The notes beneath the pieces were generated by a model that was not told the origin of the DNA, ran no database searches, and saw only the letters and a program-made list of their open reading frames with translations. The position numbers and the translations under genes were made by a program. From Prorocentrum cordatum (Eukaryota > Sar > Dinophyceae > Prorocentrales > Prorocentraceae), in NCBI GenBank assembly GCA_963575745.1, contig CAUYUJ010020159.1:312001-376000 (forward strand): DNA of 64,000 bases, read 5' to 3'. Below, piece after piece: positions 1 to 10,334 of the stretch; the first letter of the stretch is position 1; the number at the start of each line of letters is the position of its first letter.

Positions 1-488
1 GGCCTTCTGGGTCAGGGGGGCAGCTCCTGCGAGGGGGGGGCCCTCGAGGCTCGAACTTCGAGGTTCGGGGTGTTCGGGCTCGGAGCTTCGAGGTGCGAGG
101 CTCGAACTTGGAGCTTCGAGGTTCGTTGTCGTCGGCCCTCGGCGGTTTTCCAGCCTCGGGATGCTTGCCAACAGCTGCGCCTCGCCGAGAGCGTTCCGGG
201 GGTGCCCGGATCGTCCCGAAGGGCTGCCGGAGACCCGAGCTATGGCTGAAATCACCAAATTCGGCGGCGGACGAGGGGGGGAAGTGAGAAGGAGAAGGTC
301 TTCTCAGAATGCGGCGGCGCTTCTCAGAAGCCCGCGCGCCCTTTCTGAAACAAATTCTGCGCCTTCGGGGAAGGCTCAGGAACCTTCTCAGCAGGCCGAG
401 GGACTTCCGAGCCTTCTGAGAAGGCCCGCCCCTTCTCACTTCCCCCCCGGGCTCGCCGCCGAGATTCTGAGCGCCGATCGAAACTACT
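1..488. other. Gene-free, cryptically repetitive GC-rich DNA
   Basis: No convincing gene is seen. Bases 40-140 repeat variants of GCTTCGAGGTTCG. Bases 295-430 repeat variants of CCTTCTCAGAAGGC. The short open frames here are by-products of these motifs. Confidence 0.5.
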
Positions 489-712
489 AAAAGCCTCCCA
501 GATGGAGTCCGAGTAGATGGGGTCGAGGAATCTCGCCGCATCACCGATGCATCGGCGATACATCGGCGACGCAGCGGCGACACAGTGGCGACGTCGGCGA
601 TGCCTCGGCGCCGTCGGCGTGGAGAAAGTCGGGCTCCACATCGAGCCGCATCGGCGATGCAGCACGATCTTCCGACCCCATCTACTCGGACCCCATCTAG
701 GAAGCCTAGAAA
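489..712. repeat. Foldback element, family L copy 1
   Basis: The two ends are imperfect inverted repeats. The left end reads GCCTCCCAGATGG-AGTCCGAGTAGATGGGG and the right end reads CCCCATCTACTCGGAC-CCCATCTAGGAAGC. The middle holds repeated GCATCGGCGAT motifs. A second copy with the same layout lies at 48262-48438. No open frame of interest is present. Confidence 0.65.
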
Positions 713-877
713 AACGGGTCTTACGCGAGATGGTACTGCGACCTGATGCGGCGGCTTACGCGGGCCGCCAGCGCGGTGCGCCTCTGTGGCAACGAGGGCG
801 CTAATATACGCGCACCCTTACGCGGGCATCTTACGAGCCGATGTCGGCGAAAACGACTCCGTTCTTTCGTCGCTCAT

Positions 878-1036
878 CGGGGTGGACAGAACCCCCTCTA
901 ATAAAACGTGGTCTAATGAACACGACCTCGGGCCCAAACCTGGCGGGTGCAAGCTTGGAAAATGACGGCCGCGGTGCCCTCTCGAGAGCCGAACACGGAC
1001 AATTCAGAAATCGACGCGTCAGGGTGGGGCTCCTAT
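878..1036. repeat. Dispersed repeat, family M copy 1
   Basis: It shares blocks with 8847-8960: a GGTGGACA start, then AAATGACGGCCGCG, CCCTCTCG-GAGCCGAA, and ATCGACG-GTCA near the end. Function is unknown. The divergence suggests an old copy. Confidence 0.55.
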
Positions 1037-2385
1037 CCCCCCCCGAGCTCACCTGTGGACAAGGACAACACACGCTCAAACCTGTCGGGAGGAGCGAAGG
1101 GCCAGGCGAGGAAGCCGCCATAGAACTGGGCGCGGGCTGTCCGACCCCGATGGGGGGCACCGTGCGAGCGGGGACCCCCATCCGACAGCACACATCCATG
1201 GCCCACCCAGGACTCCATGCCCCGAGAAATGTAAGTGTGGGTCGCATGGGTATAGGTGCTATCCGTCAGCTCACGTATTAAGCCAGGTGAAGGTGTCGCT
1301 TAGCCGGATTCGCCTACATTAGGCGCGGGGGAGAAAAAAACACCGTTTTCAGCTGGATTGCTCGTGTGAAGCGGGATTCTGGCCACGGATATAGGAGCGC
1401 ATCATAACTTGGGGACTGATGGGACGCGAAGGAAGAAGTCGCCAACCTCCCCGCCCGCCTGCTGGCTGGCGGCGCGCCTGGGCGGACGGACCACGGCACG
1501 AAGCCACGCAAGACGAGACGGAAGCAGCCGAGCAAGCAAGCAACGAGAAAAAGGAGAGGCAGATCGAAGATCGATTCTGGCCTCCAAGAGCTCATTGTGG
1601 GCCTCAGGACCGTCAGAGACCGATCCAGGACGGATACCGGGCAGGCCTCTAGCCAGGATGGACTTCGGTAGGGGTCCCGTTTTGATCGGACTTCGGGTCG
1701 TCGCCATCGCCGTCGTCGGCGAGGACGAAGGAGACCAGAAGCGCGTCATTTGTTCTAGTTTGCCCTCTCGCGGCCTCCAGGAACATCGGGGGCCGCTGGG
1801 GACCTGCTTGGACATCTGGAGACCTCTGGAAACCAGGGAGGGGAAGAAGGATTGAGGATAGAGGACTGATAGTTGTGGATGCCTGTTGTTGTCCCAATGC
1901 GCTGTCGTGGCCACGGCCTGGTCTGCCTCGAAAGTCCGGCTGAGATGCGCCCAAGAGCAGGTGTGGGGTTTGAAGAGGAGGACCCATACCGTCGGCAGCT
2001 CGAGCATCCCGTCTCCTCCGTGTCATACTTTTCGGCGTGCGTGGGCTGCTTCCAGGCCTCAGGGCCTTGAAAAGCATCCAAGGATGCGAGCCATACCGAC
2101 GACGAAGAGGGACGGGCGAGAGGATGTCGACGACGCTGGTGACGGCGACGGGGGCGAGACGAGGGCTACAACGACGAGGGACGGCGATCGATGGGGATGT
2201 GCCAGAGAAGGTTGGAGGAGGAGGGAGGAAGAAGGTACGGTAAAAAAGGTACACAGCGCTTGGGCGATGGGTTGTCAAGCAGCGGCGGCAGCGATCCTGC
2301 CTGGGGTGCCTCGGCCTGCGCGATGGCCTGCCTGGGGTGCCACTCTGTGGAAGCTCGGAAAGGAAGGACACCGTACAGGGAGGAA
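1037..2385. other. No gene recognised
   Basis: Several long overlapping frames exist on both strands. None shows a recognisable domain, and their composition follows the local GC content. I see no repeat family here. Confidence 0.4.
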
Positions 2386-2720
2386 AAGGAGGAGGAGGAG
2401 GAGGAGGAGATGGAGGAGGAGGAGGAGGAGGAAGAGGAAGAGGGGAAGGAGGAGGAGGATCCTCGGAAGCCTCCAGGCAGAGCGAACTGCAGACAGCATG
2501 GGTGAAGTACCGTCAGAGGCTGCGGTCGCCTCCTCGAGTTGACGCACGCGAGCCGCCGACGCCTCCATTCCTGCTGCTGGAGGAGGGGGAGGAGGAGGGG
2601 GAGGAGGAGGAGAAGGAGGAGGAGGAGGAGGAAGAAGAGGAGGAGGAGAAGGGGGAGGGGGAGGAGAAGAAGGAGGAGGAGGGTGAGGACGAGGAGGAGG
2701 AAAAGGGACCTCTGCAGCAA
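2386..2720. repeat. GGA-rich triplet repeat, two blocks
   Basis: Imperfect (GGA)n tracts occupy about 2386-2460 and 2576-2710, separated by about 115 bp of unique sequence. They create poly-Glu, poly-Arg, poly-Gly or poly-Ser frames depending on strand and phase, and these are not genes. Confidence 0.9.
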
Positions 2721-3009
2721 CTCAGCGCCATCTCGCTCGAGACGCGCGAGGGCTCCGAGAAGGCCGCCGCGGGGTGGGCGGGCGAGGGGGAGGGGGAGAA
2801 GACGACGAGTCGAGGGGGGGAGGGGGAGACGATGGAGAGGCGATAAGAGGGGAGCGTCACCCTGAGATCTGACGTTTCGAACAGAGCGCACGATCGCCAC
2901 AAATTAAGACCAAAGCCCCTGACCCCATCATGTTGCTGCACGTTGCAAGCCAGGTCGACTCGCGAGGGCTCCCTGGGGACCGAAACTGGGCGACAGCGCC
3001 CAGTGCGAA

Positions 3010-3352
3010 TCAATTGTTCCTCCTCCTCCTCCTCCTCCACCTCCTCCGCCTCCTCCTCCTCCTCCTTATCTCCTCCTCCGTATCTCCTCCTCCTCCTCCT
3101 CATCCTCCTTCTCCTCCTCATCCTCCTCCTCCGCCTCCTCCTCTTCCTTATCTCCGCCTCCTCGTCCTCCATCTCCTCCCCCCACTCCTCCTCATCCTCC
3201 TCGTCGTCCACCTCCTCCTCCTCCGCCTCCTGATCTCCACCTCCTTATCTCCGCCTCCTCCTTCTCCTCCTCCTCCTCCTCCGCCTCCCCCTCCTGGTCG
3301 TCGTCGCTGCCGTTCAGGGTCGGCGGCACCGGCCGTGAGGCCTTCACAATCA
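3010..3352. repeat. Family C copy 1: TCC array with conserved cap
   Basis: A long imperfect (TCC)n array is followed by a unique cap containing CCCCCTCCTGG, CAGGGT-GGCGGCACCGGCCG and AGGCCTTCACAAT. The same cap follows TCC arrays at 21265-21450 and 49590-49735. The array and cap therefore appear to move as one unit. Confidence 0.7.
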
Positions 3353-3564
3353 ATTGCAACGCCCGGATGACATGGGAGGCCAAGGGCGGCGAGGACGACG
3401 GAGAGGAGACGACGGGCAGGGGAAGAGAACACGATAGGAACAGAAATGCAACAGAAACTCAACACCACTCGGTCGGAAGAAGTGGGTAGAAACACGAGGT
3501 AGGAAGGCGTTGGAAGCAGATCGGGTCTCCGCCCACACCCTGGAGGGAAGCGGGCAACCCCTCG

Positions 3565-3800
3565 ATCTTGAAGTAGGCAGGCGCCTGAAGTAGATTGGAA
3601 TCTGGGAATCCCAAAATACGTATTTTCAACGACCGACGTGTATCTAGGAGCTCCGCGCTGAGTTCTTGGATCCCTCCCTGGCGCGCGGAGCACGCTGGCA
3701 GCGGCGCCAGAGGGAGCCGCCAGGGAGGGCCGGCGCCGAGCCGAGACATCCGCGCGGAACTGCGACAATTTAGGCTCATGCGCTGCTTGTTGTTTGCGAG
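3565..3800. repeat. Dispersed repeat, family D copy 1
   Basis: It resembles 46870-47120 over about 230 bp. Shared blocks include a GAAGTAG start, ATTTTCAACGAC or its variant, CTTGGATC, GCGGCGCCAGAGG, CCGGCGCCGA and CATCCGCGCG. The downstream copy marks the right end of the large tandem duplication. Confidence 0.6.
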
Positions 3801-3984
3801 AACCCAGAGGCGCACGAGCGGCGAACACGTCTGTATCCGCGCTCTCGCGGCCGGGATTCTGGGGCGCGATCCGGGCGGACGCGCGCTCGTACGGATGCGT
3901 TCCGCGCGGGGCATCCGCGGAGAGGCGCTGCGCATCCGCTGGGTCGCAGCCAATGGGCCCGGCCCGCGAGGCCGCGCATCCGGA

Positions 3985-4345
3985 TGGTACAGCGGAGGCC
4001 AGTCCACAAGGAACCTTCCATCAGAAACCCAGCCCGTTGACTTCTGGTGTGGGAGCGTCACGCTTTGACTACTCGGGGTTTCTTAATAAGCGCGGGGGGG
4101 TACCCCCCCGACGGGGATCAACCTCGCCTCGTCGTCGCGCCGCGACGGGGGGGCGGAGCGCCTTCGGCGCGCGGTGGCTGCCCGCGACGGGGGTCGATGC
4201 GGGGCTGTCGGTGGGGGTCACACCCCCTTCGATGCTTATTAAGAAACTCGAAGTAAGCAAAAACGCCGAAACCCAAGAAACTCAGGGCACCCTGGAGGCA
4301 AGCAGGGTGCTTCTTGGCATGGGTCTCCGTTGTGCTAGCTTCGCC
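3985..4345. repeat. Dispersed repeat, family I copy 1, interrupted
   Basis: The left part (3985-4072) and right part (4257-4345) match family I copies at 20275-20470 and 26265-26475. Shared blocks include GGTGTGGGAGCGTCACGCTTT on the left and CAGGGCACCCTGGAGGC plus CTTCTTGGCATGGGT on the right. A separate inverted-repeat element splits the copy. Confidence 0.7.
4073..4256. mobile_element. TIR element (family J) nested in family I
   Basis: The ends are inverted copies: GGTTTCTTAATAAGC on the left and GCTTATTAAGAAACTC on the right. CTCG occurs next to both ends and could be a 4-bp target duplication. The interior is G- and C-rich and noncoding. The insertion is supported because the flanks rejoin to match uninterrupted family I copies. 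It looks like a non-autonomous DNA element. Confidence 0.65.
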
Positions 4346-4454
4346 AACGAAGAGGCGGGAGGCCCCGAGGACGAGGCCGCGGGATCTCGCTTTCAGCCCC
4401 TCGCCATCCAGCAGCGCGCGACGGGCCAAGGCTAAGGGCGGATTTGAAGGGGCC

Positions 4455-4599
4455 CCAGGACACACAAATAAATACACACAAAACCCAGGATCCCCCATAT
4501 TTTTCAATATCTGTTATGGGTTTTCGTCATCCCCCCATATGTTCCCATATTTTCATGGGAGCCCACGATGAATTGTTTCTGTGTTGTTTCTCCTCCTGA
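4455..4599. repeat. Dispersed repeat, family B copy 1
   Basis: It begins with GGACACACAAATAAATACAC, contains GGATCCCCCATATTTTTC and CGATGAATTGT, and ends with CTCCTGA. Other copies are at 17901-18062, 30902-31067 and 49175-49328. It abuts a left-truncated family A copy. Confidence 0.75.
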
Positions 4600-4727
4600 G
4601 GATTTGGGGCGAACAATGAACAACAGTCAAATTATATTCAAATAGTATCACACATCGGAAAACCACCCCCAGACTATTTTGTGACTATTTCTGAATATTC
4701 CTCCTGTAGAGGGACATGCCCGAATTA
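4600..4727. mobile_element. MITE-like family A, copy 1 (left end lost)
   Basis: The right end is typical: GAATATTCCTCCTGTAGAGG followed by GACATGCCCGAATTA. The left inverted end is missing and is replaced by the end of a family B repeat at 4599. The preserved internal start resembles the family's GGATTTTGGACGAA. Confidence 0.7.
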
Positions 4728-4824
4728 AGCCAAGGCAGCGAGAGAGGGTCGTCATGGGCTGGGGAGGGTGACGGCCGCCCGCGATGGCGCAGGCAGCGGC
4801 GGTGGCGGCCGCGAGGTCGCGGCC

Positions 4825-4893
4825 GCGGTCGTCGTAGTCGTCGTGGTGGCGGTGGTAGTGGTGATGGCCGTCGTCGTCGTCGTCGTCGTCGCA

Positions 4894-4952
<59 letters not shown>

Positions 4953-4960
4953 CGTCACCT
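4825..4960. repeat. GTC/GCC triplet repeat
   Basis: Runs of GTC and GCC triplets with few interruptions produce poly-Val, poly-Ala, poly-Thr and poly-Arg frames on the two strands. No gene is inferred. Confidence 0.9.
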
Positions 4961-5171
4961 AACCAAGGAGGGAGGGCTGGGGGGGAGGGGGGATGGGAGA
5001 GGGGCGCAGGAGGGAGGAGGAGTCAGGGGTGAGGGGGAATGCAGGGGGGATGGATGAGGAGGGGGGAAAGCAGGAGGGATAAGACGGAGAAGGACGAGGG
5101 GGGTGCGAGAACCCGCGCTGCCTGCGGTGCTGTCGGCGGCAGGACGAGGGCGGGGGGAGTGGAGCTTAGTC

Positions 5172-5300
5172 AGCGGAGGAGGAGGAGAAGGAGGAGGAGG
5201 AGAAGGAGGAGGAGGAGGAGGAGGGGAGTACGGAGGAGGAGGAGGAGGAGGAGGAGGAGGAGGAGGAGGAGGGGGAGGAGGGGGAATGGAGGGAGAGGGA
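5172..5300. repeat. (GGA)n triplet repeat
   Basis: Near-continuous GGA repeat with a few AAG and GGG interruptions. Confidence 0.9.
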
Positions 5301-7204
5301 GGAGGGGAGCGAGGATAGGGGGAACGCAGTGAGGATGAGGATCGGGGGAAGGGGGGTTACTGGAGAGAGGACGCGGGGAGGGAGCACGCGGGAGAGCGGG
5401 GATGACGAAGGGAGGGGGGACTGGGAAGGACGAGTGCCGAAGCTGCATGGCGCCGCCCCTGGCACCCCACGACCGCTGCCGAGCGCCGCGCGTGGGGGAG
5501 AGGGCCCCGGCCTTGGCAAGGACGGCGGCGTCGGGGATGTCGTCCAGTCTATAGACCTCGGGGGGGGGGGCGGGAGGGGCTTCACTGCCCAGTCCCCCCG
5601 CTTCCTCTCCTCCTCTCGTATGCCCCCTCCTCCTCTCGTCGCCCCCCTCCTCTTCTCCTCCTCGTCCCCCGATCGTCCCCCCTCCTCCTCTCCTCCCCCC
5701 ATCCCCCCCCAACCCCTCATCCCCTCCCCCTCCCCCTCCCCATCCTCCGTCTTCCCCCTGTTGTGCCTGTTATGTGCTGCGCCCACAAAAATCGCGTTCT
5801 TGTCAGGCGTCCCCAATCCCGCATCCCCGCCACTTTCCCATGCAGACTCCTGGGGTCACAACACGAGACGCCGATACCGCGGCTCCCGTGGCTGCTCCCA
5901 AGCAACATCCTGACCAGGATTCCGAGGAGACTTCAGCTGTGGCGATGGGGGCTACGATCAGCGGTATCGGTGTCTGTTTCTGACTCTGCTTGCGACTGCC
6001 TGCAACGCGCGTTGTTGCCAGCTGTCCCTAATTTGTGCTGCGCCTCCCCAAATCGTGGCGTTCTCGCAAGTGGTCGCCTCAACGAAACTGGCGCGATCCC
6101 CGAGGCCTCTTCGGCCTGCCACCTACCACGTCCCGCAATGTGCACCAGTCCGCCTAACACCACGCCGACGTTTTCTGACAAATGCCTGCTGTCATTCATG
6201 AGTCGTGCCGGGACTGCCGTTTTTCTGGAGAATCCTCTGCGGCGGTTCGACGTGGATTGCGAAAGGACATTCCATACATTGTTGTTCGTTTGGGGGGGGC
6301 TGGCTGGAGACATCTAGGAGTTGGAATGAGAAAGGGGGGCAAGAAGGCCTCTCCCTCCTTCGCCACCTCCCACTGGCTCACTCATCATCACCTCCCTCCG
6401 CCTCCGCCACATCCTCCTCTTCCACTTCGCTTTCTTCTAGCCAACTCGTATTCGTCGCGCCACCTGGCATGTCGGTAGGGCGGGCTGGGCTTTTCGCCTG
6501 GAACTTCCCCGCGTGATTGCGCGGTTCTCAAAAGATCGTCGCGCACGCTTGTTCGAAGAATTGCCAACTCATAATCAGTCAATGAACCCGCCGCTGGCGA
6601 CGGCAGCGGGAGCTAGTCTAGGCAGGTTGCGGCCCAAGAAGGCCACTGAACCCAGACTGGCTGCCCTGAGGACGGCACGACAAGCGCGCACTCGGCCAAA
6701 ACGACCGCCGGCCACTACCGGCAAAGGGTCGCAATCGGCCCGGCGCCTGAAGCGGCAGCGGGGTGAGAACGGGCGGTGGAAGGGGATGAAATGAAGGGCG
6801 GCTCTCGCCTTATCGCCCCCACCAAACGCCTCTCCAGCTGTAACGCTCACGGAGGGCGGTTCCTTTTCAAGGCGGGGCTCCTGCTTGAGACTCCTTCGCA
6901 TGTTGCAGAACTCAGCCCCATCAGCCGTCAGGGAGATGGGGAAGCGAGCTTCCTCGACACCCTCAGCCTTGCTCCCTTTCAGGCAGGGGCTTGCCACGGT
7001 TCCTCATTCCAGGTCACTCCCTCGTCGTCGTCGTCCTCGTCGTTGTCTTCGTCGACGAAGCGAAGTCCACAGGTACAGAGCGCCGGGCTGCTCCCCGGGT
7101 CTCTGGCGCGTCGTCCTGGCCAGGGGGCTTCGAGAGACGAACACGACCGTGCAGACGAGGGACGGTCCGCTGCATGGGTATGTGTGCCTCCTCCGCCTGG
7201 CTCC
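5301..7204. other. No gene recognised; pyrimidine-rich 5580-5757
   Basis: Bases 5580-5757 are CT-rich with cryptic TCCCC and TCC motifs. Two diverged stretches beginning TGTGCTGCGCC (near 5770 and 6032) look like an old duplication about 260 bp apart. Frames here match no family I recognise. Confidence 0.4.
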
Positions 7205-7525
7205 TCCCGCGCCCTCTCTCTCCCCCCTCCCTCCCTCCCTCCCTCCCGCCCCTTCCTCCCTCCCTCCCTCCCCTCCTCCCTCCCCTTCCTCCCTCCCTCT
7301 CTCTCCCTCCATCACCCCTCCTCCTCCCTGACCCCGCTCCCTCCCTCCCCTCCCTCCATCTCTAACCCATCCTCTCCCTCCTCCGTCACTCCCTCCCTCC
7401 CCCTCCTCCCTCCCTCACTCCTCCCTCCCTCACTCCTCCCTCCCTCCCTCACCCCGCCCTCCCTCCCTCACTCCTCCCTCCCCCCCTCCACCCCAGACTC
7501 CTCCCTCCATCGCTCCTCTCTTCCA
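7205..7525. repeat. (TCCC)n-type repeat
   Basis: About 320 bp of imperfect TCCC/TCCCTCC repeat. It differs from the TCC triplet arrays that dominate the window. Confidence 0.9.
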
Positions 7526-7614
7526 ACCCTGGGGTATCCCAGTGCCACCTTCTGCCCAGCGGTCCTACAGAAAAGGCCGTGAACGCAGACCAACGCTGTA
7601 TCCGCCAGGGCCCA

Positions 7615-8400
7615 ACCAACCAGCCAACCAATCCATCCTCTCCATACTCTCCTCTATACTTACTCAATGTGAATGCTGCTCTCCTCTCTCCGCTGAAATT
7701 GCCTGGAAGATCTCCCGCCCCCATCCGCGCCAGGATTGGGCCGAACTAGCTAATGAGACGTTGTGTTTGCAATCCCATTGTTTGTAGTGTTTCAAAAATT
7801 ATGCTCTCGCTGCGGCGTGCGCCTCATTCTCGGGTGGGCGCTGAGCGCCCGTCGTTCAGATTGGCGCTCTCGCCTCATCGTGGACCACTTGCCGGGATCC
7901 CGCAGGTCTCGCAGGTCGCACAAGTCTCACAGGTCTCGCAGGCCTCACACGCCCCACAGAACCCACAAGTGTCGCAAGTCTCGCAGGTCCCAGTCCCACA
8001 GGTCCGACAGGTCCAGCAGGTCCCACTCACAGGTCCCACAGAAGTCCCCGAAAGCCCACAGTCCCCACTGGTCCCGCAGGTCCCGCAGGTGCCACAGGTG
8101 CCACGAATCTCACAGTTCCCACAGGTCCCACAGGTGTCGCAGGCCTAACAGGCCCCACGAGCCACAGTCTTCTTCCTCCTCCTCCTCCTCCTTCTCCTCC
8201 TCCTCTTTTGTACGCAGTTTCCCTTGTCCGATTGCGCATATAGGGTGTTTGCGGATTTCCAGGTCGGCTATGACACGCGTCAGCGGATATATCGAACAAA
8301 TCACCAGCGCAGCTGGAAAAAAAGGATGGGAGGGAAGGATTTGCGAAATGTGAGATGTGCCGCGAGCGAACCTATATTAGCTTGCCTCCCTCCTCTCTTT
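7615..8400 (+). repeat. Family E cassette, copy 1
   Basis: The left part carries the ATACTTACTCAATGTGAATG region and an ATGCTCTCGCTGCGGCG module. The core is a 9-bp minisatellite of GGTCYCRCA units (about 7890-8150). The right part carries GGCTATGACACGCGTC, a GATGGGAGGGA block and TAGCTTGCC. The same left and right parts enclose different cores at 10715, 40285, 46075 and 47300. Confidence 0.7.
7890..8150 (+). repeat. 9-bp minisatellite (GGTCYCRCA)n
   Basis: Units alternate mainly between GGTCTCGCA and GGTCCCACA. It would encode Gln-Val-Pro/Ser repeats but lacks any surrounding gene. The related array at 47575-47900 is the core of another family E copy. Confidence 0.85.
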
Positions 8401-8517
8401 CCCCGTCCTCCCGCCCTCCTCGCCCCCACCCTCTTCTCCTCCCGCTCCAGTCCCTCCCCCTCTTCCCCGCGTGCGCCCCTTGATTGGCCTGTTTTCCACT
8501 TCCACCACCACCATAAG

Positions 8518-8605
8518 TTGGAGGGGAGAAGGAGGAGAACGAAGAGGAGGAGGACGAAGAGGAGGAGGAGGAGGAGGAGGAGGAGGAGGAGAAGGAGGAC
8601 CCCCT
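8518..8605. repeat. (GGA)n triplet repeat
   Basis: GGA array with GAA interruptions, directly downstream of family E copy 1 and a pyrimidine-rich stretch. Confidence 0.85.
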
Positions 8606-8846
8606 CCCCCTCCAACCGATGGTGGTGGCGGTTGAAAACGAGCCCATCACCCCTGCACGCGCACGAGAGGCGCCGCGGCCCGCCGCGGCCTCCTCCACCC
8701 TCGCCCCGGCGAAGTCCCGGGGGAGCACGGGCTCCTCACGCGCGACCCGCCGTCGCTCGGGACGGCCCCTCCCCGTGTGCTGTTGGCTTTCGCGCGTGCA
8801 GGTTTCTTGGCGAGCTGATCCAAGATGCTCCTCGATAGTCTGCGGT

Positions 8847-8960
8847 GGACAAACCTCCCTTTAGTAGACCTGGACCCGCAAAAATGACGGCCGCGACGCC
8901 CTCTCGCGAGCCGAAAACGGCCAATTCCTTAATCGACGTGTCATGGTAGGAGGTCAATCC
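8847..8960. repeat. Dispersed repeat, family M copy 2
   Basis: Matches 878-1036 through GGTGGACAAACC, AAAATGACGGCCGCGACGCC, CGAGCCGAAAACGG and AATCGACGTGTCA. Confidence 0.55.
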
Positions 8961-9317
8961 ACCTCCGAGATAGTTCCCGCCCAGGGCCAAATCACACGCC
9001 CCAGCGGTGCCGAGGCGAAGTGCTGGCTCCGGCGAAGGCTCCCGCGGCGCTCCCAGCCCACTTGCGCCGCGCGACGCCCCTCGAGGACCCCCAGGACGCG
9101 CCGACGACAAACTTGCCGTCGCTCGGACGTCCATTCCCCGTGCACTTTTCGGTTTCGTGCGTGTTTTTTTTGCTCGATGGTCCAGGATGCTCCTCGATGG
9201 TTCTCGCCAAGAAAAAATGCACACGTCCGAGCGATGCCAAGCAAGGGGCCTGGGATCGCGGCGCCGAGGACCTCGACGGCCCTGAGATTCCGGTGTTTCC
9301 GCCGTGCTTTTCGCCCT

Positions 9318-9400
9318 AAGATTGGCATCGTGATGAGGAGATGCCCAGCCTAGGGATAGGGATATGTTCCAGGCTGGTAACCTGCTTCAGGGCCCTGGGG
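9318..9400. repeat. Dispersed repeat, family N copy 1
   Basis: Contains AAGATTGGCATCGTGATGAG, GATGCCCA, TAGGGATAGGGA and GTTCCAGGCTGGTAA. The same order recurs at 63697-63775. Confidence 0.65.
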
Positions 9401-9462
9401 CCCTCACAGATCGAGCCGTCTCGGCCAACTGGCGGAACAAGATCCTGGGATCTGCGGACCTG

Positions 9463-9627
9463 GGTCACTGCAAACCTGGGTCAATCGGGCCTTGCGAGGT
9501 TCCTGCAGGATCCTGCATGATCCTGCCCCCAGACCCGGGTCGATGCACTCCTGGCTCTGCAGGATCCTGCAAGATCCGGCGCTCTGACTGACCACCGTTT
9601 GCATTGACCCTCGTCCCTTGTTCCCCG
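9463..9627. repeat. Dispersed repeat, family Q copy 1
   Basis: Contains AACCTGGGTCA, GGCCTTGCGAGG, palindrome-like GCAGGATCCTGC blocks, AGACCCGGGTC, and a closing TTGACCC-CGTCCCTTG. Copies lie at 25537-25716 and 25917-26150. Confidence 0.7.
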
Positions 9628-9633
9628 AAGCAA

Positions 9634-9806
9634 GATTCGAGTAGGGAATCGACTACAAAGTTGATGCACCCCTAAGTTTATTCCTTCGTCGAAGCCATGC
9701 AACAAACTTAGAATGCCCGTGGATCTACCAACATTGTACGTAGGACACGACAAGGAAATCAATGTTGAGATGAATAAGCTCTGCAGTCGATCCCCTACTC
9801 GATAGA
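9634..9806. mobile_element. Foldback/TIR element, family P
   Basis: The left arm reads TCGAGTAGGGAATCGACTAC and the right arm is its near reverse complement, GCAGTCGATCCCCTACTCGA. The arms are about 35 bp and enclose about 105 bp of AT-richer noncoding DNA. Only one copy is seen in this window. Confidence 0.6.
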
Positions 9807-9864
9807 TGATTTCTGGGGCGCCCACCGTGACTTTTCCTTATGTTTCAGAATGTCTCGCAAAACT

Positions 9865-10024
9865 TAGGTCGGGCCTTGCCTCCTACACGGGGGTCTTGGA
9901 CGAACAATAAGAAATAATTAAACAATCATGTCCCAACATAATCAAAACATGCTCAAACAAACTCCCCCGACTATTTTTGACTATTCTTGAATACTCCTCC
10001 TGTAGAGGCACACGCCCGACTTAA
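9865..10024. mobile_element. MITE-like family A, copy 2
   Basis: Both ends are present. The left starts TAGGTCGGGC with CCTCCTACACGGGGG, and the right ends CTCCTCCTGTAGAGG then CGCCCGACTTA. The interior has the typical A/T-rich CATAATCAAAACATG and CCCCGACTATTTTTGACTA blocks. There is no coding capacity. Confidence 0.85.
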
Positions 10025-10164
10025 CGCTAAACGTCTGATGTTTCGCTACGTTTTGGATCTCAGGGGGCGAGGCGCCTCGATGGACGACGAGGACGTCGGC
10101 GAGGGAGTCGGCGACAGAAGTCGGCGGCCGTCGATCCTCGATCCCCCGACCTCGAGGCGAGGTC

Positions 10165-10315
10165 TAGGTCGGGCGTGTCCCCCTACAGGGGGATTTTGGA
10201 CGAAAAATCAAACATACTCAAACAATACTCGAACATAGGCAAAACGTACTACAAAAAACATCCCCAGGCGATGTTAGTTAGGCTTGTTCGAAGACTCCTC
10301 CTGCAGGGGGACAGA
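10165..10315. mobile_element. MITE-like family A, copy 3
   Basis: Starts TAGGTCGGGCGTGTCC with CCCTACAGGGGGATTTTGG and ends GACTCCTCCTGCAGGGGG. The outer right tip GCCCGACTTA is missing. Copy 4 follows after about 20 bp in the same orientation. Confidence 0.8.
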
Positions 10316-10334
10316 GGCCTTCTGCAGGGGACAG

